Source: Candidatus Thalassarchaeum betae (GTDB lineage Archaea; Thermoplasmatota; Poseidoniia; Poseidoniales; Thalassarchaeaceae). Taken from it: 64,000 bases of DNA. The position numbers and the translations under genes are program-made. The notes under the pieces were generated by a model. The model ran no database searches and was not told the origin of the DNA. It saw nothing but the letters and a program-made list of their open reading frames with translations. Location of the stretch: positions 1 to 64,000 of the forward strand of contig JAKUUP010000002.1 of NCBI GenBank assembly GCA_022447095.1, written 5' to 3'. Shown piece after piece: positions 46,545 through 56,574 of the stretch. Positions within the stretch are counted from its first letter, which is position 1, and each line of letters starts with the position of its first letter.

Positions 46545-47990
46545 ATGGTAGCGGGTCTGGACTTCGGCGTTCTGCGCCAGAGGGAGACCTGGCAGGCGTT
46601 CGGCGTCGGCGTAGTCCTGTTCTGCATCATCGGGTACTCCTCGCTCAGCCTGTTCGGCCTATCGTCCGCGGCATACGGGGTGTCCGAAGACATCGAGTTG
46701 GTGCCTGACTTCGAAGTCGCCTCGATGAACCGCACCGGCATCGATGATGCCATCGCGGACGATAGCGGTATGGTGCGGCTCTCGAGTCTGAGAGGGAGCG
46801 TCGTCGTCCTTGACTTCATGGCGGTGGACTGCGGCAACTGCCACTACGTTCAGGAGCATATAGAACTGAACCTCGACGCTTGGAGCGGACTCGAGGGCGA
46901 ATACCCGGTGGTGGCCATATCCATCGGTTCTTGGTACGGCTACGAGCCCTTCGAGCGCATCAACGAGACCTTTGGCGGTGCCGATTCCTCCAGACACATG
47001 CGCTGGCCTGTGGTAAATGGGGCCACTGACTCAGTGCTGCTCGAAGACGGGGGAAGAGGGGATCTGGTCGAGTACTACTCAGCGCAGAACCTTCCTCTGG
47101 CGCTGGTGATCGACCATGAGGGATACGTCGTGGCCAAGGAAGGCACCGGGACCCCGTTGGATGGCTGGGAGTCATTCGACTCGGCGATACAGAGGGCCAA
47201 TGGAGGAGAGGCTGAGTCACTGCGGTTCGGCATCGAGAAGGCCGACCGCTCACTAACAGGAGTCTTTGTGATCGGCTTGTTTCTCGGCGTCCTCGTTTAT
47301 TTCTCCCCGTGCGCCTTCCCGGTCCTGCCATCCTACATCGCATACTACCTCAACCTCGGTATGAGGGAGGACGAGCTACGTGAGGCCGGGAAACTCTCCG
47401 GGAGCATGCCCAAACCATTCGAGGTAGGTGGTTATGCCGCTCTGGGACAACTGACCTTCTTCGGGGCGGTCGGTGCGATAATATTCGGACTGGACGGCAT
47501 CATCGACCTGTCTGGCGTGCTGCACGATATCGCTGTGGGAATCGCTTGGCTCCTAGTCATCCTAGGAGGGCTCATGCTGCTCGGTTGGACCTCGCATCTT
47601 CTGTCTTGGGTCCAGGGTATTCTTGACCGCTACCAGACCACCGAGATGGATGAGCAATTCACGCCACGCCGTAACATGTACCTGTGGGGCATCGGCTACA
47701 GCGCGGCCTCTGTGGACTGCACAGCGGCGGCTGTCTTCCCGTTCGTCGCTTGGCTCGCAGTCGTCGGCGGGGGCGCCTTCGCCACTGGGATGGCGGGGCT
47801 CATCCTTTCTGTCACGCTCCTCATGATTGCCGTGACCGTGCTAGTCGGGATGGGACGTCAAGCCATGCTCGACTTCCTACGCCGCTCTACAGGAGTAGTC
47901 AAGGCAACAGGGGCATGGATGATGATGTTCGCCGGAACAGGGCTGCTCATCTACCTGACGCAGCCCGAAATCGTTGCAGGTTTGCTCTGA
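46545..47990 (+). CDS. Thioredoxin-like domain fused to CcdA/DsbD-type membrane domain
   Basis: VLDFMAVDCGNCHYVQEHI (CxxC); FVIGLFLGVLVYFSPCAFPVLPSYIAYYL and GYSAASVDCTAAAVFPFVAWLAVVGGGAF membrane redox cysteines. Confidence 0.88.
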   Translation: MVAGLDFGVLRQRETWQAFGVGVVLFCIIGYSSLSLFGLSSAAYGVSEDIELVPDFEVASMNRTGIDDAIADDSGMVRLSSLRGSVVVLDFMAVDCGNCHYVQEHIELNLDAWSGLEGEYPVVAISIGSWYGYEPFERINETFGGADSSRHMRWPVVNGATDSVLLEDGGRGDLVEYYSAQNLPLALVIDHEGYVVAKEGTGTPLDGWESFDSAIQRANGGEAESLRFGIEKADRSLTGVFVIGLFLGVLVYFSPCAFPVLPSYIAYYLNLGMREDELREAGKLSGSMPKPFEVGGYAALGQLTFFGAVGAIIFGLDGIIDLSGVLHDIAVGIAWLLVILGGLMLLGWTSHLLSWVQGILDRYQTTEMDEQFTPRRNMYLWGIGYSAASVDCTAAAVFPFVAWLAVVGGGAFATGMAGLILSVTLLMIAVTVLVGMGRQAMLDFLRRSTGVVKATGAWMMMFAGTGLLIYLTQPEIVAGLL

Positions 47991-48027
47991 GCAGAAATCA
48001 AGTACCATCAGCGGTGCGCGCGAATCA

Positions 48028-50151
48028 ATGGAACCCCTGATGGGACTCGTCCTGTTGGTTTCGGTATTGGTCTGCGCGTATCTCGCGTGGAACATCGGTG
48101 CCAACGATGTTGCCAATGCGATGGGGACATCTGTCGGCTCTCGCGCCCTGACGCTCAAGCAAGCAGTAATCATTGCTGCAATCTTCGAGTTCATAGGCGC
48201 TTTCTTCGCTGGAGATGCGGTTACAGACACGGTTCGCAAAGGAATCCTTGTTGTTGATTTCGATAATCAGGCAATGGTTGATGCGATTTCTGCTGATCTG
48301 ATGTACGGCTTCATCGCTGCCATGATGGCAGCGGCTGTCTGGCTTACTATAGCCACGAGATACGGCCTACCAGTGTCGACCACACACAGTATCATCGGTG
48401 GAATCGTTGGCGTCGGGTTGGTCATAGAGGTTCAACACGAAACCTCTCTTATTGACTGGGAGGTGGTTGAGAAGGTCGCTATGTCTTGGGTTGCCAGCCC
48501 AGTGATGGGGGGCCTATTCGCATTCTTCACCTTCTGGGTAATCAGAGAGGCTATTCTCGACACAACTGATCCTGAGGCGCGCGCTCGCTGGATGGCCCCG
48601 ATATTAGCCATCCCGACATTCTTCGTTCTTGGTCTTGCACTGCAGTTCAAAGCTCTGAAGGGATTCTTCGCGAAGGCTCAGGACAGTGGCTGGATTGGAG
48701 ACAAATATGACTGGTTGCCGGTCAAGGAAGATGGATCTTGGAACCCAATGATGGATAATGCGTGGTTCCCGATTAACAGCCTAATTCTAGCTGGAATTAT
48801 TTCCATCATCGCTGCAGTGATTCTTGCTTACATCCTGAGAAACTACGATTTCAAGGGCGAAGAGGAGGGTTTTCACGGCGTTGAGAGGATATTTGTATGG
48901 TTGCAAGTCATCGCCGCTGCCTACGTCGCTTTCGCTCACGGAGCAAATGACCGGTCAAATGCAATAGGCCCTATGGCTGCTGTTTACCAAGTCCTGTCGA
49001 ACGATGGGCAACTCGAAGCAGTGGCTGATGTACCGACTTGGCTCGTTCTACTGGGCAGCGCCGGGATAGCTATCGGTGTGGTGACTTGGGGGTGGAGAGT
49101 GATGGAGACCATTGGGAGCAAGATTACCGACATCACACCAACTCGTGGCTTCGCCGCTACATTCGGTGCGGCGACGACTGTCCTGATTTTCTCCATGCCC
49201 TTCCTTGCTGTCCCCGTTTCCACTACTCACACGCTCGTAGGTGCAGTAGTGGGCGTCGGTTTAGCAGGTGGTGCGAAAGCCGTTGATTTCAGAGTCTTCG
49301 GGAAGATTATCGCCTCCTGGCTGGCAAGCCTTCCGGCCGCAGGATTCGGCGCGATAGTGATCTACGTAGCCTGCGGCTCCCAGGCACTCAATATGCTCAT
49401 CGTCATACCCATCGCACTCGCTCTGGTGGGCTATGTGATTTGGTCAACTCGCGATGGCGAGATATTCGTAGACGAGGCTCTAGCGGGGGCGGATGGGTCA
49501 GAAGCCGGAACACCGACCTACTTCGAGCTCTTCCACACTCACGCTGAGGCTGTCGAGGAGACTGTCAATCACATGCTAACAGCAGTAAACATCGCAGCAG
49601 ACGGAGGAGATCCAAGCGAAGCCATAGAAGCGACTATCTCGGCTGAGTTGAGGGCTGACAATGTGAAGAACGATTTGCGAAGAAGGGTTGGTTCGGGCAA
49701 GTGGAACCTGTTGATGAGGTCCGATGACTTCTATCACATGCTGGCTCGTCAGGACCGAATCGCCGACTACGCCCAGAACGTCGCTGAGCAACTGTCCTTC
49801 AGGCCTCTCTACGACAATGCAGAGGCCAAAGCCCTCCTCAAGGAGATGGCAGGAGCGGTCGCCAAGACCGCAGCCACCTACGAAGACGCTGTCGAAGCAC
49901 TGCGTGACCTGACTCTATCTGGATACACCAAGGCCGGACGAGAGAGGCTAGGGGAGCTGATTGACGATGTCAATCTGGCAGAACACGAGAGTGACCTAGT
50001 CGAGAGCAGAGCCGCTGGATTCGTGTTCAGCATTGGCGAAGACGACCCGCTGGCTGCTGTCCACATGTATAGGGTCCTACAGCGTCTTGACGATGTGTCC
50101 AATGCCTGCGAGACGGCGGCAAACGCCTTCCTGCCGATGGTGTACAACTAA
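48028..50151 (+). CDS. PiT-family inorganic phosphate transporter with fused C-terminal PhoU/DUF47-like domain
   Basis: AWNIGANDVANAMGTSVGSRAL, GLPVSTTHSIIGGIVGVGLV, FAHGANDRSNAIGPMAAV, VPVSTTHTLVGAVVGVGLAGG; C-terminal about 200 aa helical DUF47-like. Confidence 0.9.
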   Translation: MEPLMGLVLLVSVLVCAYLAWNIGANDVANAMGTSVGSRALTLKQAVIIAAIFEFIGAFFAGDAVTDTVRKGILVVDFDNQAMVDAISADLMYGFIAAMMAAAVWLTIATRYGLPVSTTHSIIGGIVGVGLVIEVQHETSLIDWEVVEKVAMSWVASPVMGGLFAFFTFWVIREAILDTTDPEARARWMAPILAIPTFFVLGLALQFKALKGFFAKAQDSGWIGDKYDWLPVKEDGSWNPMMDNAWFPINSLILAGIISIIAAVILAYILRNYDFKGEEEGFHGVERIFVWLQVIAAAYVAFAHGANDRSNAIGPMAAVYQVLSNDGQLEAVADVPTWLVLLGSAGIAIGVVTWGWRVMETIGSKITDITPTRGFAATFGAATTVLIFSMPFLAVPVSTTHTLVGAVVGVGLAGGAKAVDFRVFGKIIASWLASLPAAGFGAIVIYVACGSQALNMLIVIPIALALVGYVIWSTRDGEIFVDEALAGADGSEAGTPTYFELFHTHAEAVEETVNHMLTAVNIAADGGDPSEAIEATISAELRADNVKNDLRRRVGSGKWNLLMRSDDFYHMLARQDRIADYAQNVAEQLSFRPLYDNAEAKALLKEMAGAVAKTAATYEDAVEALRDLTLSGYTKAGRERLGELIDDVNLAEHESDLVESRAAGFVFSIGEDDPLAAVHMYRVLQRLDDVSNACETAANAFLPMVYN

Positions 50152-50970
50152 TCAGGCCCAACCTGCGTCCTCGGCGATTTGTTCTGGCGACTCTCTCTCA
50201 GCCAGCGCAAGTGCGTACTCGAACAGCTTCCATGCCAGCATGGCCGTGGCGAGTCCGGTTACCAGATCGAAGAGGTAGTGCTGCTTGGTAGTGAGGATGC
50301 TCACGCACAGCAGTGTGTATTCAACCCACAGAAGGATGAGGAAGACTTTGGCCAGTGGCTTTCCCTCGTGCTCGCGGTTGACCCAGAAAGTCATCATCCT
50401 CGCAAGCAGGTATGAGTGTACTATGTGCAGGCTCGGCCAGGCGTTCCAAGGATTGTCAGAGAAGTGGATGAATCCGAACAATGAGGCTTCCAGACCGCTC
50501 ATCGAGTCCATGTCGAGTTGATCTCTGAGGTCTATCTCTGCTGGGAATGCAAGAAAGAAGAAAGTGCAGAACAGAGTCACTAGAATCAGACCCTGCATAG
50601 CCAGCATCAGTTCGACTCGTCCCCTGTCGTGCCTAGGGCAGACCGCGAGCGTGGTCGGGTAGAACAGATAGAGTGCCGCGTATGGGATAATCATCCAGTT
50701 GACCGCGGGAATTTCCCGGTCCAGCCATAGCTCCGGGTCCCAGACCGTGTCGAGGTAGTGCGCGGCTATGTTGTTGGAGCCGAAGTAGGGGACTGCGACG
50801 AAAAGCAAACCGACTAGGAATATCTCGAGCGGGAACCAATATCCGCCCATCCTCTCCCTACGGGACCACGTCGATTTCCAGAACCCCTTCCAAGGCATCA
50901 CCAGCGCGTGGATGCGAGTCGGGTGTGACTTATCCATGGGGTGCCGATGCGAGTCGGGCAAATGAATCAC
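50152..50970 (-). CDS. PAP2-superfamily membrane protein (Aur1/inositolphosphotransferase-like)
   Basis: NPWNAWPSLHIVHSYLLARM ... TKQHYLFDLVTGLATAMLAW (PSxH...H...D signature). Confidence 0.75.
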   Translation of the reverse strand: MIHLPDSHRHPMDKSHPTRIHALVMPWKGFWKSTWSRRERMGGYWFPLEIFLVGLLFVAVPYFGSNNIAAHYLDTVWDPELWLDREIPAVNWMIIPYAALYLFYPTTLAVCPRHDRGRVELMLAMQGLILVTLFCTFFFLAFPAEIDLRDQLDMDSMSGLEASLFGFIHFSDNPWNAWPSLHIVHSYLLARMMTFWVNREHEGKPLAKVFLILLWVEYTLLCVSILTTKQHYLFDLVTGLATAMLAWKLFEYALALAERESPEQIAEDAGWA

Positions 50971-52391
50971 GCGACTTCATCGGGCATCGCATAGGAGCCT
51001 GCTACAGTCACAGCAGCAGAGCCAACCAGAGCCGACACGAAGACTTCGAGGTTAGCGAGGCCCCACTCGTTTGTGGGGTGGAAGATGTAATCCACACCCG
51101 TGGAGACATCCGCAGTCCACGCTCCGTAGGCGACTACAGAGAGAGGTCCGGCGACCGCCCCCATGAGGGCGCCCTTGGATGAAACTCTGTCCCAAAGGGT
51201 CAGCAGAACCGGAGCCACGGTAGCAGCAGCAAGAAGGTCTGCGAAGAGGAAAATCTCGAATACGCTCAGGGCGTCGATGGTGGTCGCCAGGTAAATTGCA
51301 ATAGGCATCATCGCTATGGTTACGATTCGTGCTTGGCCAAGCTGCATCGAGCCGTTCGAGAGGTCACGCGATATGGAGGCTACCACGGCGTTCTGCAAGG
51401 TGTCGGCGCTCGAGCAGACGAGTGCGACTGCTAGGACGACGAAAGCGGCGATTAGCAGAACCCCTGCGTCCTCAATCAGGTAGAAGAAGGCGGCAGATGG
51501 GTCTTCGGCGGCACCTTGTCCGGCCACCACTGTTCCCAGTACGCCCATTACGAAGACGAGGGGGAGAACGAGACCTGCGGCCAGAAAAGCCCCTTTCCTG
51601 AGAGCCTCGTCGCTCTCCGAAGCCCATGTACGCTGCCAGTTGCCCTGAGAGAACATCTCGGCCGCGGTGATAGCCACCACTAGGGCGAGTCCGGATCTGA
51701 ACGAATCCATGTAGGACATGCTGCCGATTGACCAATCGTCCTCTGGGTTGTACGCCTTGGCGTCATCGATGAGAGAGCCCAAATCAGCCCCGAACAGGAT
51801 GAGCAGTAGAGCGATGACGAGCCATAGTATCATCCAAGCCTGCCAGCGGTCGGTCTGCAGTGACGCAGGGAGCCCGCCATACGCGGTGTAGGCAGCCGTC
51901 ACCGCGGCAACGGCGACCATGGGCACAAGGGGCTCCATGCCAGCGAGAATGTCCATCGCCTTGCCGATGGCAGTGAACTCAGCGAACAGGAAGGTGAACA
52001 TGTAGAGCACCGAGATTAGGCCAACGTAGACTTGCATAGGCCGACCGAGCCTCATACTGACGTAGTCGGCCAGCGTGACGCCGTAGGGAAGTTTCTCGCG
52101 GATCAACGGCCCGACGTATGCCAGCAGCATGAACGGTGTCGCAGAAGAGAGGGCGTAACCCACGACGTCCCAGAAGCCGCCGTAGTATCCGACCTCCGAG
52201 GGTCCGAACAGTATCCAGATCCCCATTCCCGAGGCGAACAGGCTCATGCCGATTCGTTGCCAGCTCTGACTCCCGCGCGCAGACATGTAGGTGTCTGAGT
52301 CCATTTTTCGTTCGGCCGCGGCAGTGTAGCCGACGTAGCCGAAGAACGAAAGGGTCCCCAAAAGCAGGACGTAGGAGAGCAATGTGTCCAT
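50967..52391 (-). CDS. Sodium:solute symporter family transporter
   Basis: About 12-13 TMs, YTAYGGLPASLQTDRWQAWMILWLVIALL, SADTLQNAVVASISRDL. Confidence 0.9.
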   Translation of the reverse strand: MDTLLSYVLLLGTLSFFGYVGYTAAAERKMDSDTYMSARGSQSWQRIGMSLFASGMGIWILFGPSEVGYYGGFWDVVGYALSSATPFMLLAYVGPLIREKLPYGVTLADYVSMRLGRPMQVYVGLISVLYMFTFLFAEFTAIGKAMDILAGMEPLVPMVAVAAVTAAYTAYGGLPASLQTDRWQAWMILWLVIALLLILFGADLGSLIDDAKAYNPEDDWSIGSMSYMDSFRSGLALVVAITAAEMFSQGNWQRTWASESDEALRKGAFLAAGLVLPLVFVMGVLGTVVAGQGAAEDPSAAFFYLIEDAGVLLIAAFVVLAVALVCSSADTLQNAVVASISRDLSNGSMQLGQARIVTIAMMPIAIYLATTIDALSVFEIFLFADLLAAATVAPVLLTLWDRVSSKGALMGAVAGPLSVVAYGAWTADVSTGVDYIFHPTNEWGLANLEVFVSALVGSAAVTVAGSYAMPDEVA

Positions 52392-54007
52392 CAGTCATCA
52401 CCCATGAACGGGTAGGTCCAGTCCTGGGGTATGTCGATGGTTCGCTTGACGGATCGCGGACTGATCCAGCGAAGCAGGTTCAACGGCCCGCCTGCCTTGT
52501 CGTTGGTGCCACTGGCTCGAGCCCCTCCGAACGGCTGCTGCCCTACGACAGCACCTGTCGGCTTGTCGTTGATGTAGAAGTTCCCTGCAGTGAAACGCAG
52601 TGCATCGAAAGCTGTCTGGATGTTCTCCTCCGAGGACGAGAAGATAGAGCCGGTGAGAGCGTAGGGGGAAGCCTCATCGCACATCCTCAGGACATCCTCA
52701 AAGTCGCCGTCATCGTAGACATAGACGGTGAGGACAGGTCCGAATATCTCCTCGACCATTGTCTCGGAGGTTGGATTCGTCGTGACGATTATGGTCGGCT
52801 CGATGAACCATCCAGTGCTGTCGTCTGACCCACCACCGACAGCGACCTCGCAGCAGTCCCGGCCACTGGCCCGCTCGATGTAGCCGGTGATCTTGTCGAA
52901 TGCACGCTGGTCGATGACTGCTGTCATGAAGTTCGTGAAGTCGCGCGCATCGCCCATCTTGATCATGCCGATCTCGGCATAGAGGTCGTCCGAGATGGCG
53001 TCCCATACCGAGCTCGGGACGTAAGCTCGGCTGGCAGCGGAGCACTTCTGGCCTTGGTACTCGAAGGCGCCGCGGAGCAACGCGACCAGCAACCCTTGGC
53101 GGTCGCAGTCCGGGTGGGCGACGACGAAGTCCTTGCCCCCGGTCTCCCCGACTATGCGAGGGTAGGAGCGCAGGTTCGGAAGTGCGAGCCCGATCTCCTG
53201 CCACAGTCCCTGAAAGGTTGCGGTCGAGCCGGTGAAGTGAAGTCCGGCGAAGTCAGGGTTGGCTAGCGCGATCTCGGTGATTTCGGCGCCCGAGCCGGGT
53301 AGGAAGTTTATGACGCCAGCAGGCAGGCCGGCCTCCATCATCAGCCGCATCAGCACGTAGTTCGAGTGGTACGAGTTGCGGCTGGGCTTCCACACGCACG
53401 TGCAGCCGACCAGCGCTGGCGCGCTGGGCAGGTTTCCTGCTATACTGGTGAAGTTGAACGGAGTTATGGCCAGGACGAATCCCTCGAGGGGGCGGATCTC
53501 AGTGGAGTTCTCGACGCCGCTCGGGGATATCGGGGGCTGGAGGTAGTCGTGGAAGCCGCGCGCGTAGTGGCAGTTGAAGCGCCAGAAGTCGATGAGTTCG
53601 CAGGCAGCGTCTATCTCCGCCTGGAACACCGTCTTCGACTGGTCCAGCATGGTGGAGGCGTTCACTCTCATGCGCCAGTCTCCCGCTAGGAGGTCGGCGC
53701 ATCGCTCGAAGACCGCGCAGCGGCCCTCGAGACCTAGTTCGATCCAAGCCTGCTGTGCATCGACAGCGGCAGCGCAAGCAGCCTCCATCTCTTCCCTGCC
53801 CGCTAAGTGGACGTTGGCGAGTATGTGCCCATGTTCGTGCGGGATGACCTGAGTGGTCGTCGTGCCTGTGTAAACCTCCTCGCCGTTGATGATGCAGGGT
53901 ATCTCTACGACTTCTGACATCTGCCTATCCATCTCATTCATGAGGGCAGATCTTTCGCTGCTTCCGGGGGCATAGCCCAAAATCGGTTCATTGATTGGTT
54001 GGGCCAT
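52391..54007 (-). CDS. pruA: L-glutamate gamma-semialdehyde (1-pyrroline-5-carboxylate) dehydrogenase
   Basis: ALDH signatures AITPFNFTSIAGNLPSAPALVGCTCVWKPS, FTGSTATFQGLW, IVGETGGKDFVVAHPDCD, AFEYQGQKCSAASRAYVP, NFYINDKPTGAVVGQQPFGGARASGTNDKAGG; likely Met 54007 start. Confidence 0.94.
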   Translation of the reverse strand: MAQPINEPILGYAPGSSERSALMNEMDRQMSEVVEIPCIINGEEVYTGTTTTQVIPHEHGHILANVHLAGREEMEAACAAAVDAQQAWIELGLEGRCAVFERCADLLAGDWRMRVNASTMLDQSKTVFQAEIDAACELIDFWRFNCHYARGFHDYLQPPISPSGVENSTEIRPLEGFVLAITPFNFTSIAGNLPSAPALVGCTCVWKPSRNSYHSNYVLMRLMMEAGLPAGVINFLPGSGAEITEIALANPDFAGLHFTGSTATFQGLWQEIGLALPNLRSYPRIVGETGGKDFVVAHPDCDRQGLLVALLRGAFEYQGQKCSAASRAYVPSSVWDAISDDLYAEIGMIKMGDARDFTNFMTAVIDQRAFDKITGYIERASGRDCCEVAVGGGSDDSTGWFIEPTIIVTTNPTSETMVEEIFGPVLTVYVYDDGDFEDVLRMCDEASPYALTGSIFSSSEENIQTAFDALRFTAGNFYINDKPTGAVVGQQPFGGARASGTNDKAGGPLNLLRWISPRSVKRTIDIPQDWTYPFMGDD

Positions 54008-54027
54008 GATATCACTCGATTCGTTCA

Positions 54028-54315
54028 CTATGTCCACTCGGTCGGCTCGTCCTTCTTCGCCTTCTTCCAAGCGCGGTAGCACGACTTGCACACCGTGACT
54101 CTGCGCGAGTCCTTGTTGAGCCCCGACTCGCCCCAAACATCAGCGGCCCTGTCGAAGGCCAGCTTGCGGCCTCCGATCTTCTTGTCGGCCCAGTTGTCGC
54201 AACCGGCGACATCGCACTTGGCCTCGCCAACGTATTCCTCGACCGTCTTCTCCTCGGGGCCGGCCGCTGCTGCCGCGACCTGACGTCTCTTGCGGGCCTT
54301 GGACTTGAATCCCAT
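54028..54315 (-). CDS. Small basic protein with four-Cys (likely Zn) motif, unknown
   Basis: CDVAGCDNWADKKIGGRKLAFDRAADVWGESGLNKDSRRVTVCKSCYRAWKKAKK. Confidence 0.65.
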   Translation of the reverse strand: MGFKSKARKRRQVAAAAAGPEEKTVEEYVGEAKCDVAGCDNWADKKIGGRKLAFDRAADVWGESGLNKDSRRVTVCKSCYRAWKKAKKDEPTEWT

Positions 54316-54338
54316 GGCGACTGGCCAAAGTGACCCGC

Positions 54339-55700
54339 TTAGAAGGTTGCCTCAACAGAGGGGAAGTCGAACGGCCCTCCTGCCTTAGCTATGGACGCCC
54401 GGCGGTCGGGACCGACGCCGATACTCACTACGGGCACCCCCGCGAGATGTTCGATGCGTTCGATGTACGCCCTGATGGCGACTGGCATGGCGTCGAATCC
54501 TACTCCCTCGGACTTCGATTCTTCGGCCATGTTGATCCACTCGTCCTGAGCCATGGATGGGAAACCCGTGTGAGTCTCGTAAATCGGGGAGCAGCGCGCT
54601 AGTTCCTCACTCGTGGTCGGCATGACGTGGAGTGTTTTGCCATCCATCTCATAGCCGACACATATCTTGAGTTCGTCCAAGCCGCCCAGGACATCCAATT
54701 TGGTGATGACCAGTCCGGTGTACCCGTTGATTCGGTGGCTCTCACGCAGGGCGACCATGTCGAGCCATCCAGTGCGTCGGGGCCTGCCGGTGGTGGTGCC
54801 GTACTCGTTGCCTACCTGTGCCATGTGCCTGCCAGGGCCCTCATCGAGGGAGAGTTCGGAGGGGAATGGCCCGTTGCCCACACGCGTGGTGTAGGCCTTC
54901 GAGATGCCGAAACACTGGTCGACATGCCCGGGGTGTATCCCTGCGCCGTGAGTGGCGTTGGCTCTGCTGGTGACCGATGAGGTGACAAAGGGGTAGGTTC
55001 CTTGATCGATGTCTAGCATGGCGCCTTGCGCCCCTTCGAGCAAGATTCGCTCGCCGTTCCTCAGAGCGAGATCGACCATCAGCCCGGTGGGCTTGATGGC
55101 TTCGGAGTATCTGTCGAGTACCCACTGGAGGTCAGCCCGCAGCGTCTCCGGTACGATGCTCTGCTCGACCCCTACTGTGGCGAGTTGCTTGTTCATACGC
55201 TCAGCAGCGGCTCGGATGGCCTCTGCGTCGTCCACCATGTTTGTGAGGTCAGCGAACCTGATTCCGACCCTCTCGATGCGGTCGCGGTAAGTCGGGCCGA
55301 TTCCACGGCCAGTGGTGCCCACGAGTTCGTCGGCGCCGTCGTAGAGTCTGTGGAAAGGCAGGATTATCGAGGCTCGCTCACTGATAAACAGCCGCTTGCC
55401 TTCGGGCCTCTCATCGGTGAGTGCATGCCACTTTTGCAGTTCTTCATCCAGTACCCAAGGATCTATCACCATGCCATCACCGAGGACCAGGTTGCAGTGA
55501 TCATAGGTCACCCCAGAGGGTATCTGATGGAGTTTGAGGGTGGTATCTCCGAGGACGATGGTATGACCGGCGTTGTTGCCGCCCTGGAAACGGACGGTCC
55601 ATGTGGAATGGTTGGCTAGCTGGTCTATGGCCTTGCCTTTACCTTCGTCGCCCCACTGGGCTCCAAGCACGACGCTGGCTGGCACCGTAGCCTCGGGCAC
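54339..55700 (-). CDS. purA: Adenylosuccinate synthetase
   Basis: VVLGAQWGDEGKGKAIDQLA, GGNNAGHTIVLGD, GTTGRGIGPTYRDRIERVGIR, LLEGAQGAMLDIDQGTYPFVTSSV, RPRRTGWLDMVALR. Confidence 0.96.
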   Translation of the reverse strand: MPEATVPASVVLGAQWGDEGKGKAIDQLANHSTWTVRFQGGNNAGHTIVLGDTTLKLHQIPSGVTYDHCNLVLGDGMVIDPWVLDEELQKWHALTDERPEGKRLFISERASIILPFHRLYDGADELVGTTGRGIGPTYRDRIERVGIRFADLTNMVDDAEAIRAAAERMNKQLATVGVEQSIVPETLRADLQWVLDRYSEAIKPTGLMVDLALRNGERILLEGAQGAMLDIDQGTYPFVTSSVTSRANATHGAGIHPGHVDQCFGISKAYTTRVGNGPFPSELSLDEGPGRHMAQVGNEYGTTTGRPRRTGWLDMVALRESHRINGYTGLVITKLDVLGGLDELKICVGYEMDGKTLHVMPTTSEELARCSPIYETHTGFPSMAQDEWINMAEESKSEGVGFDAMPVAIRAYIERIEHLAGVPVVSIGVGPDRRASIAKAGGPFDFPSVEATF

Positions 55701-55801
55701 TATGGAGGGCGGATGAATGCTTTGGCGGAGAACAATTCTGTTTTCCGGGCGATTTCGCGGTGGGAAGCGATTATGAAGGGCCGGTAGGTCGGCCGGTCTG
55801 C

Positions 55802-55957
55802 ATGGCTCAGAGGCACCCAGAGGCAGAGGCGCGTTTACTGAAGAAGTGGATTTGCATGCGCTGCTCGGCGACCCACAGGGGACGCCAGCCGAGGGTGTGC
55901 CGCAAGTGCGGATACACGGGCATGCGGATCAAGGCTGCCGAGCGCAGGACGACATGA
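55802..55957 (+). CDS. rpl40e: Ribosomal protein L40e
   Basis: MAQRHPEAEARLLKKWICMRCSATHRGRQPRVCRKCGYTGMRIKAAERRTT. Confidence 0.93.
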   Translation: MAQRHPEAEARLLKKWICMRCSATHRGRQPRVCRKCGYTGMRIKAAERRTT

Positions 55958-56574
55958 GCATGGGCCTCGAGTCTGCAGGGCTCGAAGGTTTCGCCCTCAG
56001 TATTGGGCTCATACTCGCACTAGGTCCTCAGAACGTCTTTGTCCTCAGACAGGGACTTCTTCGCTCACACGTCTTCGCCGTCTGCCTAGTCTGCGCACTG
56101 GCTGACGCCAGTCTGATTGCAGCTGGAGTTCTGGGCGTCGGCTCGGTGCTGTCTGAGATGGAAGATGCGGCAATCTGGATCGCTGTATTCGCAGCCGTCT
56201 TCTTGATTGGGTACGGATTGCTGCGAATCAGATCGGCGATGAACCCGGAGGGAATGGTAACCGAGGGGGACGGTGAGAGCGAACTCGGACCGACCATTGC
56301 CGCCGCACTCGCCTTCACCTTCCTCAATCCGCACGTGTATGTCGACACCCTGCTGCTGATCGGAGGGGCCTCCAGCAGATATCTGGGGGATGAGCGGCTG
56401 GCCTTCGGAATCGGTGCTGCTGCGGCCTCCTTCGTATTCTTCTTCTCCCTAGGATATGGTGCGAAGATGCTCTCGCCGGTGCTGAACAACCCCAAGGCGT
56501 GGAGGGTAATCGATCTAGGTATAGCCTGCATCATGTTCGTCATCGCGGGTGCGATTCTCGGGCCTCACATCTAA
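55954..56574 (+). CDS. LysE/ArgO-family amino-acid exporter
   Basis: MSMGLESAGLEGFALSIGLILALGPQNVFVLRQGL; NPHVYVDTLLLIGGASS; ATGA overlap with L40e. Confidence 0.88.
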   Translation: MSMGLESAGLEGFALSIGLILALGPQNVFVLRQGLLRSHVFAVCLVCALADASLIAAGVLGVGSVLSEMEDAAIWIAVFAAVFLIGYGLLRIRSAMNPEGMVTEGDGESELGPTIAAALAFTFLNPHVYVDTLLLIGGASSRYLGDERLAFGIGAAAASFVFFFSLGYGAKMLSPVLNNPKAWRVIDLGIACIMFVIAGAILGPHI

